Below, one piece after another: positions 46,673-55,100 of a DNA stretch of 64,000 bases. This DNA is from an uncultured Atopobiaceae bacterium (GTDB taxonomy: Bacteria; Actinomycetota; Coriobacteriia; Coriobacteriales; Atopobiaceae). The notes under the pieces are model-generated. The model saw only the letters and a list, made by a program, of their open reading frames with translations. It did not search any database and had not been told where the DNA came from. The first letter of the stretch is position 1. Every line of letters begins with the position of its first letter. The stretch is taken from NCBI GenBank assembly GCA_910579165.1, contig CAJTTF010000004.1, positions 1-64,000 of the forward strand, read 5' to 3'. Made by a program: the position numbers and the translations under genes.

Positions 46673-47446
46673 TTACACATCAATTTTATATCCAGTCCCC
46701 CATACCGTCTGAATGGGGTTCACATAGGTTGGATCCGCTGTCTTTACATCCCTTTGTCTTGAGAGACCGGAGTCCGCATCGCCGACCAGTGCACCCTCGT
46801 CCATAGCCACGTTCTCAATCTTTTTTCTTAGATTGCGAATATGCACCATAATGGTATTGTGCGCAGAATGATCCGGCTTCTCATTCCAAACGCTTTCATA
46901 CATGAGTTGAGTGGAAACGGGCTTTCCATGCGCCTCTAGAAGCATACGCAACATGGCAAACTCTTTGGGCGTCAGCTCAAGCTTCCTCCCCCTATAAAAA
47001 GCCTCATGCCGGTCGGAGAAAAGTTCGATTTCAGCGCCCCGCATCGCGCTCTTATCTAGGCCATGATGGTAATCTTGTGCGCGACGAAGGTGCGCTTCCA
47101 CGCGTGCAAGCAGTTCGCGTTTTTTGAAAGGTTTCTCGATATAGTCATCCGCGCCCAGAGAAAACGCAACAACTTTATCGGCCTCCGTTTCTTTGGCCGA
47201 TAAAAACAAAACGGGGGCGAGCGAAAATTCGCGTACCTTTTGGAGAACCTCCATACCATCAACGTTGGGCATCATGATATCCAAAATAAAAAGGTCAGGC
47301 TCTATGCGCCGCGCAAGATCCAGCGCTTCTTCACCGCCATAGGAAGCCTTGGCGTCGTATCCGCCTTGACGGAGAATCTCGACCACTAAATCGGCAATGG
47401 CCACCTCATCATCAACAACGAGTACGGTTTGAGGACTATTACTCAT
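46673..47446 (-). CDS. OmpR-family response regulator, VanR-like
   Basis: 257 residues, AGGATTGCACT before the start. Receiver: VVDDEVAIADLVVEIL, phospho-Asp in FILDIMMPNVDG near 56, Lys in DYIEKPFKKREL. The winged helix (about 140-257) has LELTPKEFAMLRMLLEAHGK and HNTIMVHIRNLRKKIE. Between the recognition helix and the final wing (QTVWGTGYKID) lie about 30 extra residues (GALVGDADSGLSRQRDVKTA) not found in typical VanR. It is the partner of the kinase just downstream. Confidence 0.93.
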   Translation of the reverse strand: MSNSPQTVLVVDDEVAIADLVVEILRQGGYDAKASYGGEEALDLARRIEPDLFILDIMMPNVDGMEVLQKVREFSLAPVLFLSAKETEADKVVAFSLGADDYIEKPFKKRELLARVEAHLRRAQDYHHGLDKSAMRGAEIELFSDRHEAFYRGRKLELTPKEFAMLRMLLEAHGKPVSTQLMYESVWNEKPDHSAHNTIMVHIRNLRKKIENVAMDEGALVGDADSGLSRQRDVKTADPTYVNPIQTVWGTGYKIDV

Positions 47447-47479
47447 AGTGCAATCCTATCTCACTCTCGCTATCCATAT

Positions 47480-48667
47480 CTAGGGGTGTGAGATGATGAG
47501 CTGCATTGCTCCGGAAAAAGAAAGCTCTTCAACGAGCCCAGGGCAGATAAAATGATCACCCTTTTTGATGGCAACTGTCTCTTCTTTGGCAGTCATAATG
47601 CCCTCCCCTTCGATAACGGAGAGGCAAAGGAACGGATGCTCATTATGCACCACAAACGCATTCTTTTCTGAATCAGCTTCAGAGAGCGAAAGGTGATAAA
47701 CCGTATACGTCTCGTTCTTTTCAAGAAGGTGTAGGCCGGGCTTGCTCAAATCTGGATGTGCAGTAGTGGGAATTGGAGCAGCGAAATCAATGGTTTCCAG
47801 CGATTGCTGAATATGGAGCGGTCTCTTTTTCCCCTCAGCATCAACGCGATCATAGTCGTAGAGACGATAGGTGACATCTGATGACTGTTGCGTCTCTAAC
47901 ACCATCGTGCCACCTTTTATGGCATGTACTGTACCGGGGTCAATCTGGAAAAAATCTCCCGCTGCAAGCGGTATTTCGTTCAATATTTCATGCCAGGCTC
48001 CCGCCTCCATGAGACGCTGAAACTCTTCTTTCGAATGCGTCTTCTGTCCAACAATGATGGTAGAACCCGGTTCTGCCGCCAAAATATACCAGCACTCGCG
48101 CTTGCCTAGCGAGCCGTTTTCATGCTTGGCGGCATATGCATCATCCGGATGAACCTGAATAGAAAGCTTTTCATGAGCATCAATGATTTTCACCAGCAGC
48201 GGAAATGGTTCCTTCTGATGTTGGAGTGCCAATTCTTCGGTTGAAACGGATTCAGCTCCCTGGGGATTTACAAAGAGTTGAGATGCCTTTTTCCAAACTT
48301 CCGAAAGACGCATCCCTTTATAGGGTCCGTTTGCAATGATGCAATCGCCGTTGGGATGAGCCGATATGGCCCAACACTCTCCTACGGGACCATCCGGGAC
48401 GGTATATCCAAAGTTGGTCTCCAGATCTCTGCCGCCCCATATTTTTTCATGGAATATGGGAGTCAAAAAGAGCAGTTCATTTGCCTGTTCTTTAGGTTTA
48501 ACGTTAGTTCTATCCGTGACCATTTCTGAAGCCTGTGATCTGTCTTGTTCGGTTTGGTTTTGGGTTTTGGTTTGAGCCGATGCTGCAGTTTGGGTTTGCA
48601 CTGCGAAGGCGGTTTGAGACTGAGTCGGAATTGGACTTGTTTCCGTTTGATTCTCAAATGATTTCAT
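47480..48667 (-). CDS. manA: Mannose-6-phosphate isomerase, class I
   Basis: 395 residues, GGGAGGAATGAA before the start. It interconverts mannose-6-phosphate and fructose-6-phosphate with zinc. The first ~60 residues are Gln/Thr/Ala-rich and unusual (QTQTAASAQTKTQNQTEQ). The enzyme then starts at LLFLTPIFHEKIWGGRDLE. Zinc ligands are visible in KLSIQVHPDD and DPGTVHAI, and the Arg region in SSDVTYRLYDYDR. It stands after tgt and before the VanR-like gene. A link to surface-sugar synthesis is possible. Confidence 0.94.
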   Translation of the reverse strand: MKSFENQTETSPIPTQSQTAFAVQTQTAASAQTKTQNQTEQDRSQASEMVTDRTNVKPKEQANELLFLTPIFHEKIWGGRDLETNFGYTVPDGPVGECWAISAHPNGDCIIANGPYKGMRLSEVWKKASQLFVNPQGAESVSTEELALQHQKEPFPLLVKIIDAHEKLSIQVHPDDAYAAKHENGSLGKRECWYILAAEPGSTIIVGQKTHSKEEFQRLMEAGAWHEILNEIPLAAGDFFQIDPGTVHAIKGGTMVLETQQSSDVTYRLYDYDRVDAEGKKRPLHIQQSLETIDFAAPIPTTAHPDLSKPGLHLLEKNETYTVYHLSLSEADSEKNAFVVHNEHPFLCLSVIEGEGIMTAKEETVAIKKGDHFICPGLVEELSFSGAMQLIISHP

Positions 48668-48696
48668 TTCATTCCTCCCTGTCGCGCGCTGCGTGT

Positions 48697-49860
48697 CTAA
48701 AAATCATGTGCGGCATCACTTGCCTCAAATGCCGTAAGAAACGTGCCATATGATCCGGCCAAAATGGCTTCTCGGGCGTCGTTCATGAGATGAATGAGGT
48801 AGGTCAGATTATGCACAGAAAGCATCTCTGCAACCAGCATTTCTTTTTGTTTCACAAGATGGTGGAGGTATGCCTTGGAAAAACCTCCCGTGCAAACCGG
48901 ACAATCACACGCTTCATCCAGGATGGAGGTATCTCGCTCATAGCAAGCGTGCTTAAGGTTAATACGACCTGCGGATGAGAATGCCGTACCCATACGCGCC
49001 GTGCGCGTTGGCAAAACGCAATCAAACATATCCACTCCAAGCGCGATTGCACGAACCAGTGTGCGTGGATTTCCCACGCCCATTAAGTAGCGCGGCTTCT
49101 CACGGGGCATATAGTTTTGACAGAGTGGCGCAAGCGTTTCAAACATTATTTCGTGATCTTCCCCTACTGAAAACCCACCAATGCCATAGCCCGGAAATCC
49201 TCCCGTTGCCTCAAGCGCTTCTATCGACCTTTGACGGAGATCTAGGTGCATACCTCCTTGCACAATACCAAACAGCGCTTGATTTGCCTTAGTATGTGCC
49301 TTCCATGCGCGAGCAGCCCAAGATGAAGAGAGTTCCACAGCTCGTTCTACCTCTTCTCGAGGACAGGGGTAAGGTGTGCACACGTCTAATTGCATACAGA
49401 TGTCTGAACCAAGTGCCTCTTGTATCTCCATGTTTTTCTCGGGAGACCACGACACGTGCGCTCCGTCATAGTCCACTGCTCTAAACGAAATGCCGTCATC
49501 TGTGAGCTTCATGTGATCTGCAAGGCTAAAGACCTGAAATCCGCCTGAGTCCGTAAGAATGGGACCATCCCAACACTCAAAAGCATGAATCCCTCCCAGG
49601 TCTTTAATGAGTGCGGCACCGGGACGCTGGGAAAGATGATAGGTGTTTGCAAGGATAATCTTTGCCCCCATATCATGGAGTTGCTGGGGCCAAACTCCCT
49701 TTACGGTGGCTTTGGTACCAACAGGCATAAAGACGGGCGTTGGGATATTGCCATGTGCGGTTTTAAAGACGCCAGCACGCGCTTGCGTTGTAGCGTCCGT
49801 AGCCTCTATGTCATACGTAAAAAGTGTTTCGCTCATACTGGTGATTAATCCGCGGCGCAT
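48697..49860 (-). CDS. tgt: tRNA-guanine transglycosylase
   Basis: 387 residues. It exchanges the wobble guanine of GUN tRNAs (Asp, Asn, His, Tyr) for a queuine precursor. Active-site Asp is in LTDSGGFQVFSL, nucleophile Asp in GVDMFDCVLPTR, and the zinc site is CDCPVCTGG plus a C-terminal His (SVHNLTYLIHLM). The start ATG shares one base with the queA stop (TAATG). An alternative Met at 49836 lacks a ribosome site. Third gene of the queuosine operon. Confidence 0.97.
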   Translation of the reverse strand: MRRGLITSMSETLFTYDIEATDATTQARAGVFKTAHGNIPTPVFMPVGTKATVKGVWPQQLHDMGAKIILANTYHLSQRPGAALIKDLGGIHAFECWDGPILTDSGGFQVFSLADHMKLTDDGISFRAVDYDGAHVSWSPEKNMEIQEALGSDICMQLDVCTPYPCPREEVERAVELSSSWAARAWKAHTKANQALFGIVQGGMHLDLRQRSIEALEATGGFPGYGIGGFSVGEDHEIMFETLAPLCQNYMPREKPRYLMGVGNPRTLVRAIALGVDMFDCVLPTRTARMGTAFSSAGRINLKHACYERDTSILDEACDCPVCTGGFSKAYLHHLVKQKEMLVAEMLSVHNLTYLIHLMNDAREAILAGSYGTFLTAFEASDAAHDF

Positions 49861-50942
49861 TATGCAATCAGCATAGCGTCTCCAAAGGAGAGCATCCTAT
49901 ACTCTTTGGCGATGGCCTCTTCGTAAGCATTCATTATATTAGCTTGGCCTGCAAACGCCGATACAAGCATCATCAGCGTTGAGCGGGGCACATGGAAGTT
50001 TGTAATCATGGCATCCACTACATGAAACGGAGAGCCTGGAAGCAAAAAGAGATTTGTGGTTGCGTTTTCTTTTGCTGCGAGTTTGCCTCGGGCTTCGTCC
50101 CATGCAGACTCGAGCGATCGCACGCTTGTAGTGCCCACAGCGATAACGCGTTTTCCGGCTGCCTTCGTCTGGACAACGGCATCCACTACCTCTTGCGGAA
50201 CGTGGTAGCGTTCTGTATGCATAACATGCTTTGTGGGATCGTCCTCCTCAACAATGCGGAAGGTATCGATCCCAACTTCCAGCTCGACAAAAACAATGCG
50301 CGCACCCTTGTCCTCAATCTTCGCGAGAAGCTCAGGGGTAAAATGAAGTCCTGCTGTAGGAGCGGCAGCACTATGTTCGTCGTTCATCGCATAAACCGTT
50401 TGATAGAGACTTGTGTCTCCTGTGTAGTTAGGAATGTAGGGAGGCAAAGGCACCGCGCCAATGGCGTGAATGGCATCGTTGAGGGTTGGGTAGTTCTCTT
50501 TTTGGTCCTGAGGTATGGAAAAGCGAACGAGGCGTGCCCCTTTGCTGTTATCCAGAAACCCCTCTATTGTGGCAACAAGTGCCAACTCTTTATTTACGTA
50601 GAACTCAATAGCTGCACCCGTCTTGAGGCGTCTTCCGGGATGCACAAGCGCCTCCCAAACGGCTCCTTCTGTGTCAAGGTCTTCTCGGCGGCTTAAAAGG
50701 AGGACTTCTGCTTGCGCTCCTGTAGGCTTTGTTCCGCGCAAGCGAGCGGGGAGAACGCGCGTCTTATTGGCAACCAGGAGATCTCCGGATTCAATGAAGT
50801 CAATAATGTCCCGAAAGATCCTGTGCTCAGTTTTACCGGTGTCCTTATGGAGCACCATAAGGCGGCAAGCATCGCGCGGTGCTGCGGGCTCCTGCGCAAT
50901 GCGCTCAGGGGGCAGATCGTAATTAAAGTCCTCAGTTTTCAT
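49860..50942 (-). CDS. queA: S-adenosylmethionine:tRNA ribosyltransferase-isomerase
   Basis: 360 residues. It builds the epoxyqueuosine ring by moving the ribosyl group of S-adenosylmethionine onto 7-aminomethyl-deazaguanine in tRNA. FNYDLPPERIAQEP is the family start. SGDLLVANKTRVLPARL, EALVHPGRRL and AAPTAGLHFTPELL are signatures. The start ATG overlaps the queH stop by 3 bases (ATGA). Together with queH and tgt it makes a compact operon. Confidence 0.97.
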   Translation of the reverse strand: MKTEDFNYDLPPERIAQEPAAPRDACRLMVLHKDTGKTEHRIFRDIIDFIESGDLLVANKTRVLPARLRGTKPTGAQAEVLLLSRREDLDTEGAVWEALVHPGRRLKTGAAIEFYVNKELALVATIEGFLDNSKGARLVRFSIPQDQKENYPTLNDAIHAIGAVPLPPYIPNYTGDTSLYQTVYAMNDEHSAAAPTAGLHFTPELLAKIEDKGARIVFVELEVGIDTFRIVEEDDPTKHVMHTERYHVPQEVVDAVVQTKAAGKRVIAVGTTSVRSLESAWDEARGKLAAKENATTNLFLLPGSPFHVVDAMITNFHVPRSTLMMLVSAFAGQANIMNAYEEAIAKEYRMLSFGDAMLIA

Positions 50943-51628
50943 ACTTTTAGACCTTCGTTTCTTTGCTTCTCTTCTCCCCTGCGCATACGTTCTTCCTTGC
51001 GAGCGCGCTTCTCCAGCGCTGCTTCTGAGGCGCTAAATCGACAACCGCAGTATTTCTGTCTATACATTCCGAGCTCTCGCGAGCGTTTTGTTGCTTCTGG
51101 ATAATAGTCCCTAAAATCGCGCCAGACGGGCTCCATTCCGTATTTGGACGCTGCAGCCGCAAGTTCCTCTCCACACTCATCGAAATACTGATAGGGAGAG
51201 ACAGCAAGAGTCGTAGAGAAATAGTGGAAACCGCGCTTTGCTGCCTCGTCTGCGCTTCTCTCTAGGCGCAGCTTGTAGCACGCTTTGCAACGGTTCGCTC
51301 GTAGGGTCTTATCGGAAGTGAGCAATGTGGCCTTAGCTTTTGGTCCTACTTCTGCCTCCCATACCTCCCTCAGTTCAGGAACATCGCAATTAACAGTTTG
51401 AATTGCGCTTGCTTGTGCCCACAAAAGAAGCGTTTCTAGGCGTCTATCGTATTCAGCAATTGGCTGAATATTTGGATTAGACCAAAAGATAGTGGGAGCA
51501 AACCCTTCCTTTTGTAAAAGGCGCAGAGGTTCGAGCGAGCAAGGCCCGCAGCAAGCGTGGAGAGCGAGTGGTATAGAAGATGAGTTGGTCACAAATGTCT
51601 TGTTATGGTCTGTCTGTATTTCTATCAC
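50939..51628 (-). CDS. queH: Epoxyqueuosine reductase QueH
   Basis: 229 residues. It reduces epoxyqueuosine to queuosine, and is the non-B12 alternative to QueG. HACCGPCSLEPL near 24-35, RCKACYKLRLERSA near 113-126 and YCGCRFS near 193 supply the conserved Cys positions for the iron-sulphur and metal sites. FSTTLAVSPYQ is typical of the former DUF208. The C-terminal end is Arg/Glu-rich. It starts the que operon. The 80-base gap to the divergent gene at 51709 must hold both promoters. Confidence 0.95.
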   Translation of the reverse strand: MIEIQTDHNKTFVTNSSSIPLALHACCGPCSLEPLRLLQKEGFAPTIFWSNPNIQPIAEYDRRLETLLLWAQASAIQTVNCDVPELREVWEAEVGPKAKATLLTSDKTLRANRCKACYKLRLERSADEAAKRGFHYFSTTLAVSPYQYFDECGEELAAAASKYGMEPVWRDFRDYYPEATKRSRELGMYRQKYCGCRFSASEAALEKRARKEERMRRGEEKQRNEGLKV

Positions 51629-51708
51629 TTCTACGTCTGGTTTTTACACATCTGCTAAGATTTTAAGGCATTTTAAACGCGTTACAGCTACCAAAGAAAG
51701 AACGGAAC

Positions 51709-53937
51709 ATGGCCTCCACGAGACAGCAATCGCTCCAGGAAACATTCGATAAAAGAGACCTGCCAGTTTTCCCTGGCCGCGCCGTTGTCACGGCGGGAAT
51801 GCCCTACGGCAACAAAGGGCTTCACTTTGGACACATAGGCGGCGTTTTTGTTCCAGCCGATTTTTATGCACGTTTTTTACGCGATCTTATTGGACCAGAA
51901 AATGTCCTCTTTGTCTCAGGCACCGATTGCTACGGTTCACCCATTCTGGAAGGCTATCGAAAAGAGCAGGAAAGCGGGTTTACTGGCACGCTCACGCAAT
52001 ACATCACCAATAACCATATTAAACAGCGTGAGGCACTCAAGAGCTTTGCCATTTCTTGCGACATCTTTTCTGGCTCTGCGCTTGAACCTGCCGCAACTAT
52101 TCACCAAGACCTAAGCGATAACGTGGTCCAAGCTCTGTTTGAGAATAAGTGTCTGCAAAAGCGTTCAACACTTCAGTTTTACGATACTGAGGCGCACACA
52201 TATCTAAACGGCCGCCAGGTGCAGGGTTTCTGCCCTATCCGTGGGTGCAAGTCAGAAAAAGCCTATGCAGATGAATGTGACTTAGGCCATCAGTTTGATC
52301 CGCAAGACCTCATAAAGCCAATCAGTCAACTCACAGGCACCATACCAGAGCTTCGCCCCGTAGAAAACTGGTACTTTGATCTTCCCTCTTGCGAGCACTA
52401 CCTCCAAGAACTAAACAATGCATGGGAAGAAGATGCTCAGATCCGCGCCGTTGTAACCAAGACGCTGAAAGAATGGCTCGTTCCTCCCCTCCTCTACATC
52501 AAAAATGAGCTGCGCGAAGACGTTGAAGCATTGAAGGGTCAGCTTCCTCACTGCACCATGCACGATGCATCCCGAAGCGCTCAAAGCTTCTCAGTGGAAT
52601 TCAAAACGTGGCAGGACCGCGATGCGGCCCGAACTGTCTTGGAGCAGAGCAGTATTCGCTATCGTGCCGGCAAGTGTCTCCTGCCCTTCCGTATTTCCGG
52701 CAACATTGAATGGGGCGTCAGGGCGCCCGAGTTGGATGGTACGCAAGGACTTACCCTTTGGTGCTGGCCAGAAAGCCTCTGGGCTCCTATCTCCTTCTCG
52801 CAAACGCTCTTGGAGAAAGCGCCAGAAGTAGCCGCCCAAGGAGACACGCTCAATACCGATAATCCCATCGATAGCGACAGGCGCTTTTCTTCTCGCGATT
52901 GGCGCGATTGGTGGTGCGGTGATGACGAGGCTGTCTTTGCGCTCATCCCCAAAGATACGCATACTCAAAGTGCTAGCAATCCCCTTTCGCAGAACCCTCA
53001 TTCAGGGAACAAATCAAGCGAAGCTCACAGTAATGCTTCCGCTCAACAAGCGCAAACCCGCGCGCAGGTCTTTCAATTCATTGGACAAGACAATATCTAT
53101 TTCTATTGCATTGCACAGCCCGCTATCTGGCATGCACTCCAGTGGAATTTGTATCCGGACACTCCTGTAGCCAATTACCACTTGCTCTTCATGAACAAAA
53201 AGGCTTCCAGCTCTGGTGCCATCAGGCCGCCAGCTGCAGATCAGCTTCTCAATTCCTACACAGCTGAGGCTTTGCGCTACCACTGGCTTTCTTTCGCTCT
53301 TTCCGAGAAGCCCGCAAGCTTTGCGCCTAAGGCTTTTGACACTTCAATTTCTGCAACCAACAAAGAAACGGGCAAGGAGATCCTCGTGAAAGATGATCCC
53401 CGTGTGGCTGACCCTGCCCTTAAAGAAAACGCTTTTCTCGCCAACGTCTTTAATAGACTTGCGAGATCTTGTTTTTATGGAGCGCAAAACGCCCTTGCCG
53501 GCCGAGCACCTCAGAAGGAGCCGTCTTGTGCCCTTCAAGAGCTAGGACAAAACGCAGCTTTTGAATATCTTTGTGCTATGCACGAAGTAAACCTGCATAC
53601 TGCCCTAGCCATTGCTGAAGATTTTGGTAGAGAAGCAAATAAGCGTTGGGATGCTCAGAGCAAAGCAGCACGAATGGCAGGAGATGACGAGGCCTATGAG
53701 CAAGCGCTTGCTGATGCCTTTTATGCCTTACACATTCTTGCTCTCTGCTTCCATGGGGCCACACCCTTAGGGTGCGAAAAGATCCGTGAGTACACAGATA
53801 TCTCACGCGAAGTCTTTTGGAACTGGGATACCATTGGGTGCTCCATAACCCAGCTCCTCGAGAAGGATGGCAAAGACTTCTCTATTCATGTCTTTAAGAC
53901 GCTCCCTCCCAAGACTGACTTTTTCAAGAAAGCTTAA
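51709..53937 (+). CDS. Divergent methionyl-tRNA-synthetase-like class I ligase
   Basis: 742 residues. The Rossmann catalytic domain opens GMPYGNKGLHFGHIGGVFVP, equivalent to the HIGH region of MetRS, and continues NVLFVSGTDCYGSPI. A zinc-knuckle-like part with CPIRGCKSEKAY and ECDLGHQFD follows near 180-195. The segment around IEWGVRAPELDG and WPESLWAP is where MetRS contacts methionine. The KMSKS loop is eroded (MNKKASSSGA near 500). A Ser/Asn/Gln-rich insert lies at about 425-450. It is probably a MetRS-derived paralogue with altered activity. Whether it is the only MetRS of the cell cannot be told from this window. The ribosome site is weak. Confidence 0.8.
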   Translation: MASTRQQSLQETFDKRDLPVFPGRAVVTAGMPYGNKGLHFGHIGGVFVPADFYARFLRDLIGPENVLFVSGTDCYGSPILEGYRKEQESGFTGTLTQYITNNHIKQREALKSFAISCDIFSGSALEPAATIHQDLSDNVVQALFENKCLQKRSTLQFYDTEAHTYLNGRQVQGFCPIRGCKSEKAYADECDLGHQFDPQDLIKPISQLTGTIPELRPVENWYFDLPSCEHYLQELNNAWEEDAQIRAVVTKTLKEWLVPPLLYIKNELREDVEALKGQLPHCTMHDASRSAQSFSVEFKTWQDRDAARTVLEQSSIRYRAGKCLLPFRISGNIEWGVRAPELDGTQGLTLWCWPESLWAPISFSQTLLEKAPEVAAQGDTLNTDNPIDSDRRFSSRDWRDWWCGDDEAVFALIPKDTHTQSASNPLSQNPHSGNKSSEAHSNASAQQAQTRAQVFQFIGQDNIYFYCIAQPAIWHALQWNLYPDTPVANYHLLFMNKKASSSGAIRPPAADQLLNSYTAEALRYHWLSFALSEKPASFAPKAFDTSISATNKETGKEILVKDDPRVADPALKENAFLANVFNRLARSCFYGAQNALAGRAPQKEPSCALQELGQNAAFEYLCAMHEVNLHTALAIAEDFGREANKRWDAQSKAARMAGDDEAYEQALADAFYALHILALCFHGATPLGCEKIREYTDISREVFWNWDTIGCSITQLLEKDGKDFSIHVFKTLPPKTDFFKKA

Positions 53938-53939
53938 GT

Positions 53940-54031
53940 AGCTCGTTTATAAGAGAGAAACATTATCCTGCTGGCCGCTAGTGCGATCGATCAATCGCCT
54001 AAACGGCTCGTTCACAAGAGAGGAACAAAAT
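53940..54031 (+). repeat. Imperfect direct repeat in nucleoside-hydrolase leader
   Basis: GCTCGTTTATAAGAGAGAAACA near 53941 and GCTCGTTCACAAGAGAGGAACA near 54007 are 68 bases apart. The second copy carries the AGAGGAAC ribosome site of the next gene. Probably a local duplication. Confidence 0.6.
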
Positions 54032-55094
54032 GAAAAACACAGATACTTTAAACTTGAAGTCTGATATCTCCCATCAGTCATGTGACACTTCAAGCCAAGC
54101 AAATAATGCTCCTTCGCAAAAGCAACTTCTCAGCCCCGGTGCCGAGAGAATCATTCTCGATTGCGATACAGGCCACGATGATGCCGTTGCCATTTTGCTC
54201 GCTGTGGGTAATCCCAACATAGATCTTGTAGGCGTCACAACCGTTGGCGGTAACGCTGAACTTGACAAGGTTACCTACAACTCGCGCGCCGTTCTCGAGG
54301 AGGCAGAAGCCTTTGACGTTCCCGTTCATCGCGGCTGTGCGCAACCACTTCTCACCCCTCTCCGACCTGCGGCTGCCGTTCACGGCGAGACGGGGCTCGA
54401 TGGCGTTGAGCTTCCTGAGCCCATCCACGTTCCCCTTCAAAAAGATCATGCCGTAAGGTGGATTATCGATACTGTAATGGAAGCGGATTTTCATACCATC
54501 ACACTTGTATGCACTGGTCCGCTGACCAATTTGGCACTCGCGGCGCGCATGGAGCCTGCGATCATTAAGCGCGTTAAACGCGTAGTCCTTATGGGAGGAG
54601 GCGTTCACGAAGCAAACTCTACGCCGGTTGCAGAATTCAATATTTGGACTGATCCGGACGCCGCAAAAATTGTCTTTGACGCCCCATGGGATGTCACTAT
54701 GGTTGGCTTAGATACCACTCACCAGGCGCTCTGCACACCCGAAGTTCAAGAGCGCATTGTGAAAAATGGTGGAGAGATTGGTGCGTTCATGAGTGGCTTA
54801 ATGGATTTCTTTCGCCTTGCTTACCAGGAAAATCAAGATTTTCAAGATCCGCCCGTGCACGATCCTTGCACCATTGCCTACCTCATCGACCCTACAGTGA
54901 TAAAGACACGCCGTTGTCCGGTGGCAATAGAGAACCAGCCTGGATTGACATTTGGCCAAACCGTCGCCGACATGCGCGGTCCTGAGGACCCCTCCTCACA
55001 TACACAGGTTACGCTTGATCTTGACTTCAATAAGTTCTGGGGAATCGTCGAGGATGCTATTGTGGCCATCAACAATAAAAAACGGGCCAACTAA
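54030..55094 (+). CDS. Inosine-uridine preferring nucleoside hydrolase
   Basis: 354 residues, ribosome site GAGAGGAACAAA. The calcium-binding DCDTGHDDA motif near 44-52 defines the family; the Asp ligands near 230-300 (NIWTDPDAAK, VHDPCTIAYL) are present. It splits nucleosides into base and ribose for salvage. The first ~35 residues are a polar extension before the enzyme core. Substrate preference within the family is open. It ends 6 bases before the convergent ABC exporter gene. Confidence 0.94.
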   Translation: MKNTDTLNLKSDISHQSCDTSSQANNAPSQKQLLSPGAERIILDCDTGHDDAVAILLAVGNPNIDLVGVTTVGGNAELDKVTYNSRAVLEEAEAFDVPVHRGCAQPLLTPLRPAAAVHGETGLDGVELPEPIHVPLQKDHAVRWIIDTVMEADFHTITLVCTGPLTNLALAARMEPAIIKRVKRVVLMGGGVHEANSTPVAEFNIWTDPDAAKIVFDAPWDVTMVGLDTTHQALCTPEVQERIVKNGGEIGAFMSGLMDFFRLAYQENQDFQDPPVHDPCTIAYLIDPTVIKTRRCPVAIENQPGLTFGQTVADMRGPEDPSSHTQVTLDLDFNKFWGIVEDAIVAINNKKRAN

Positions 55095-55100
55095 AGGTAG

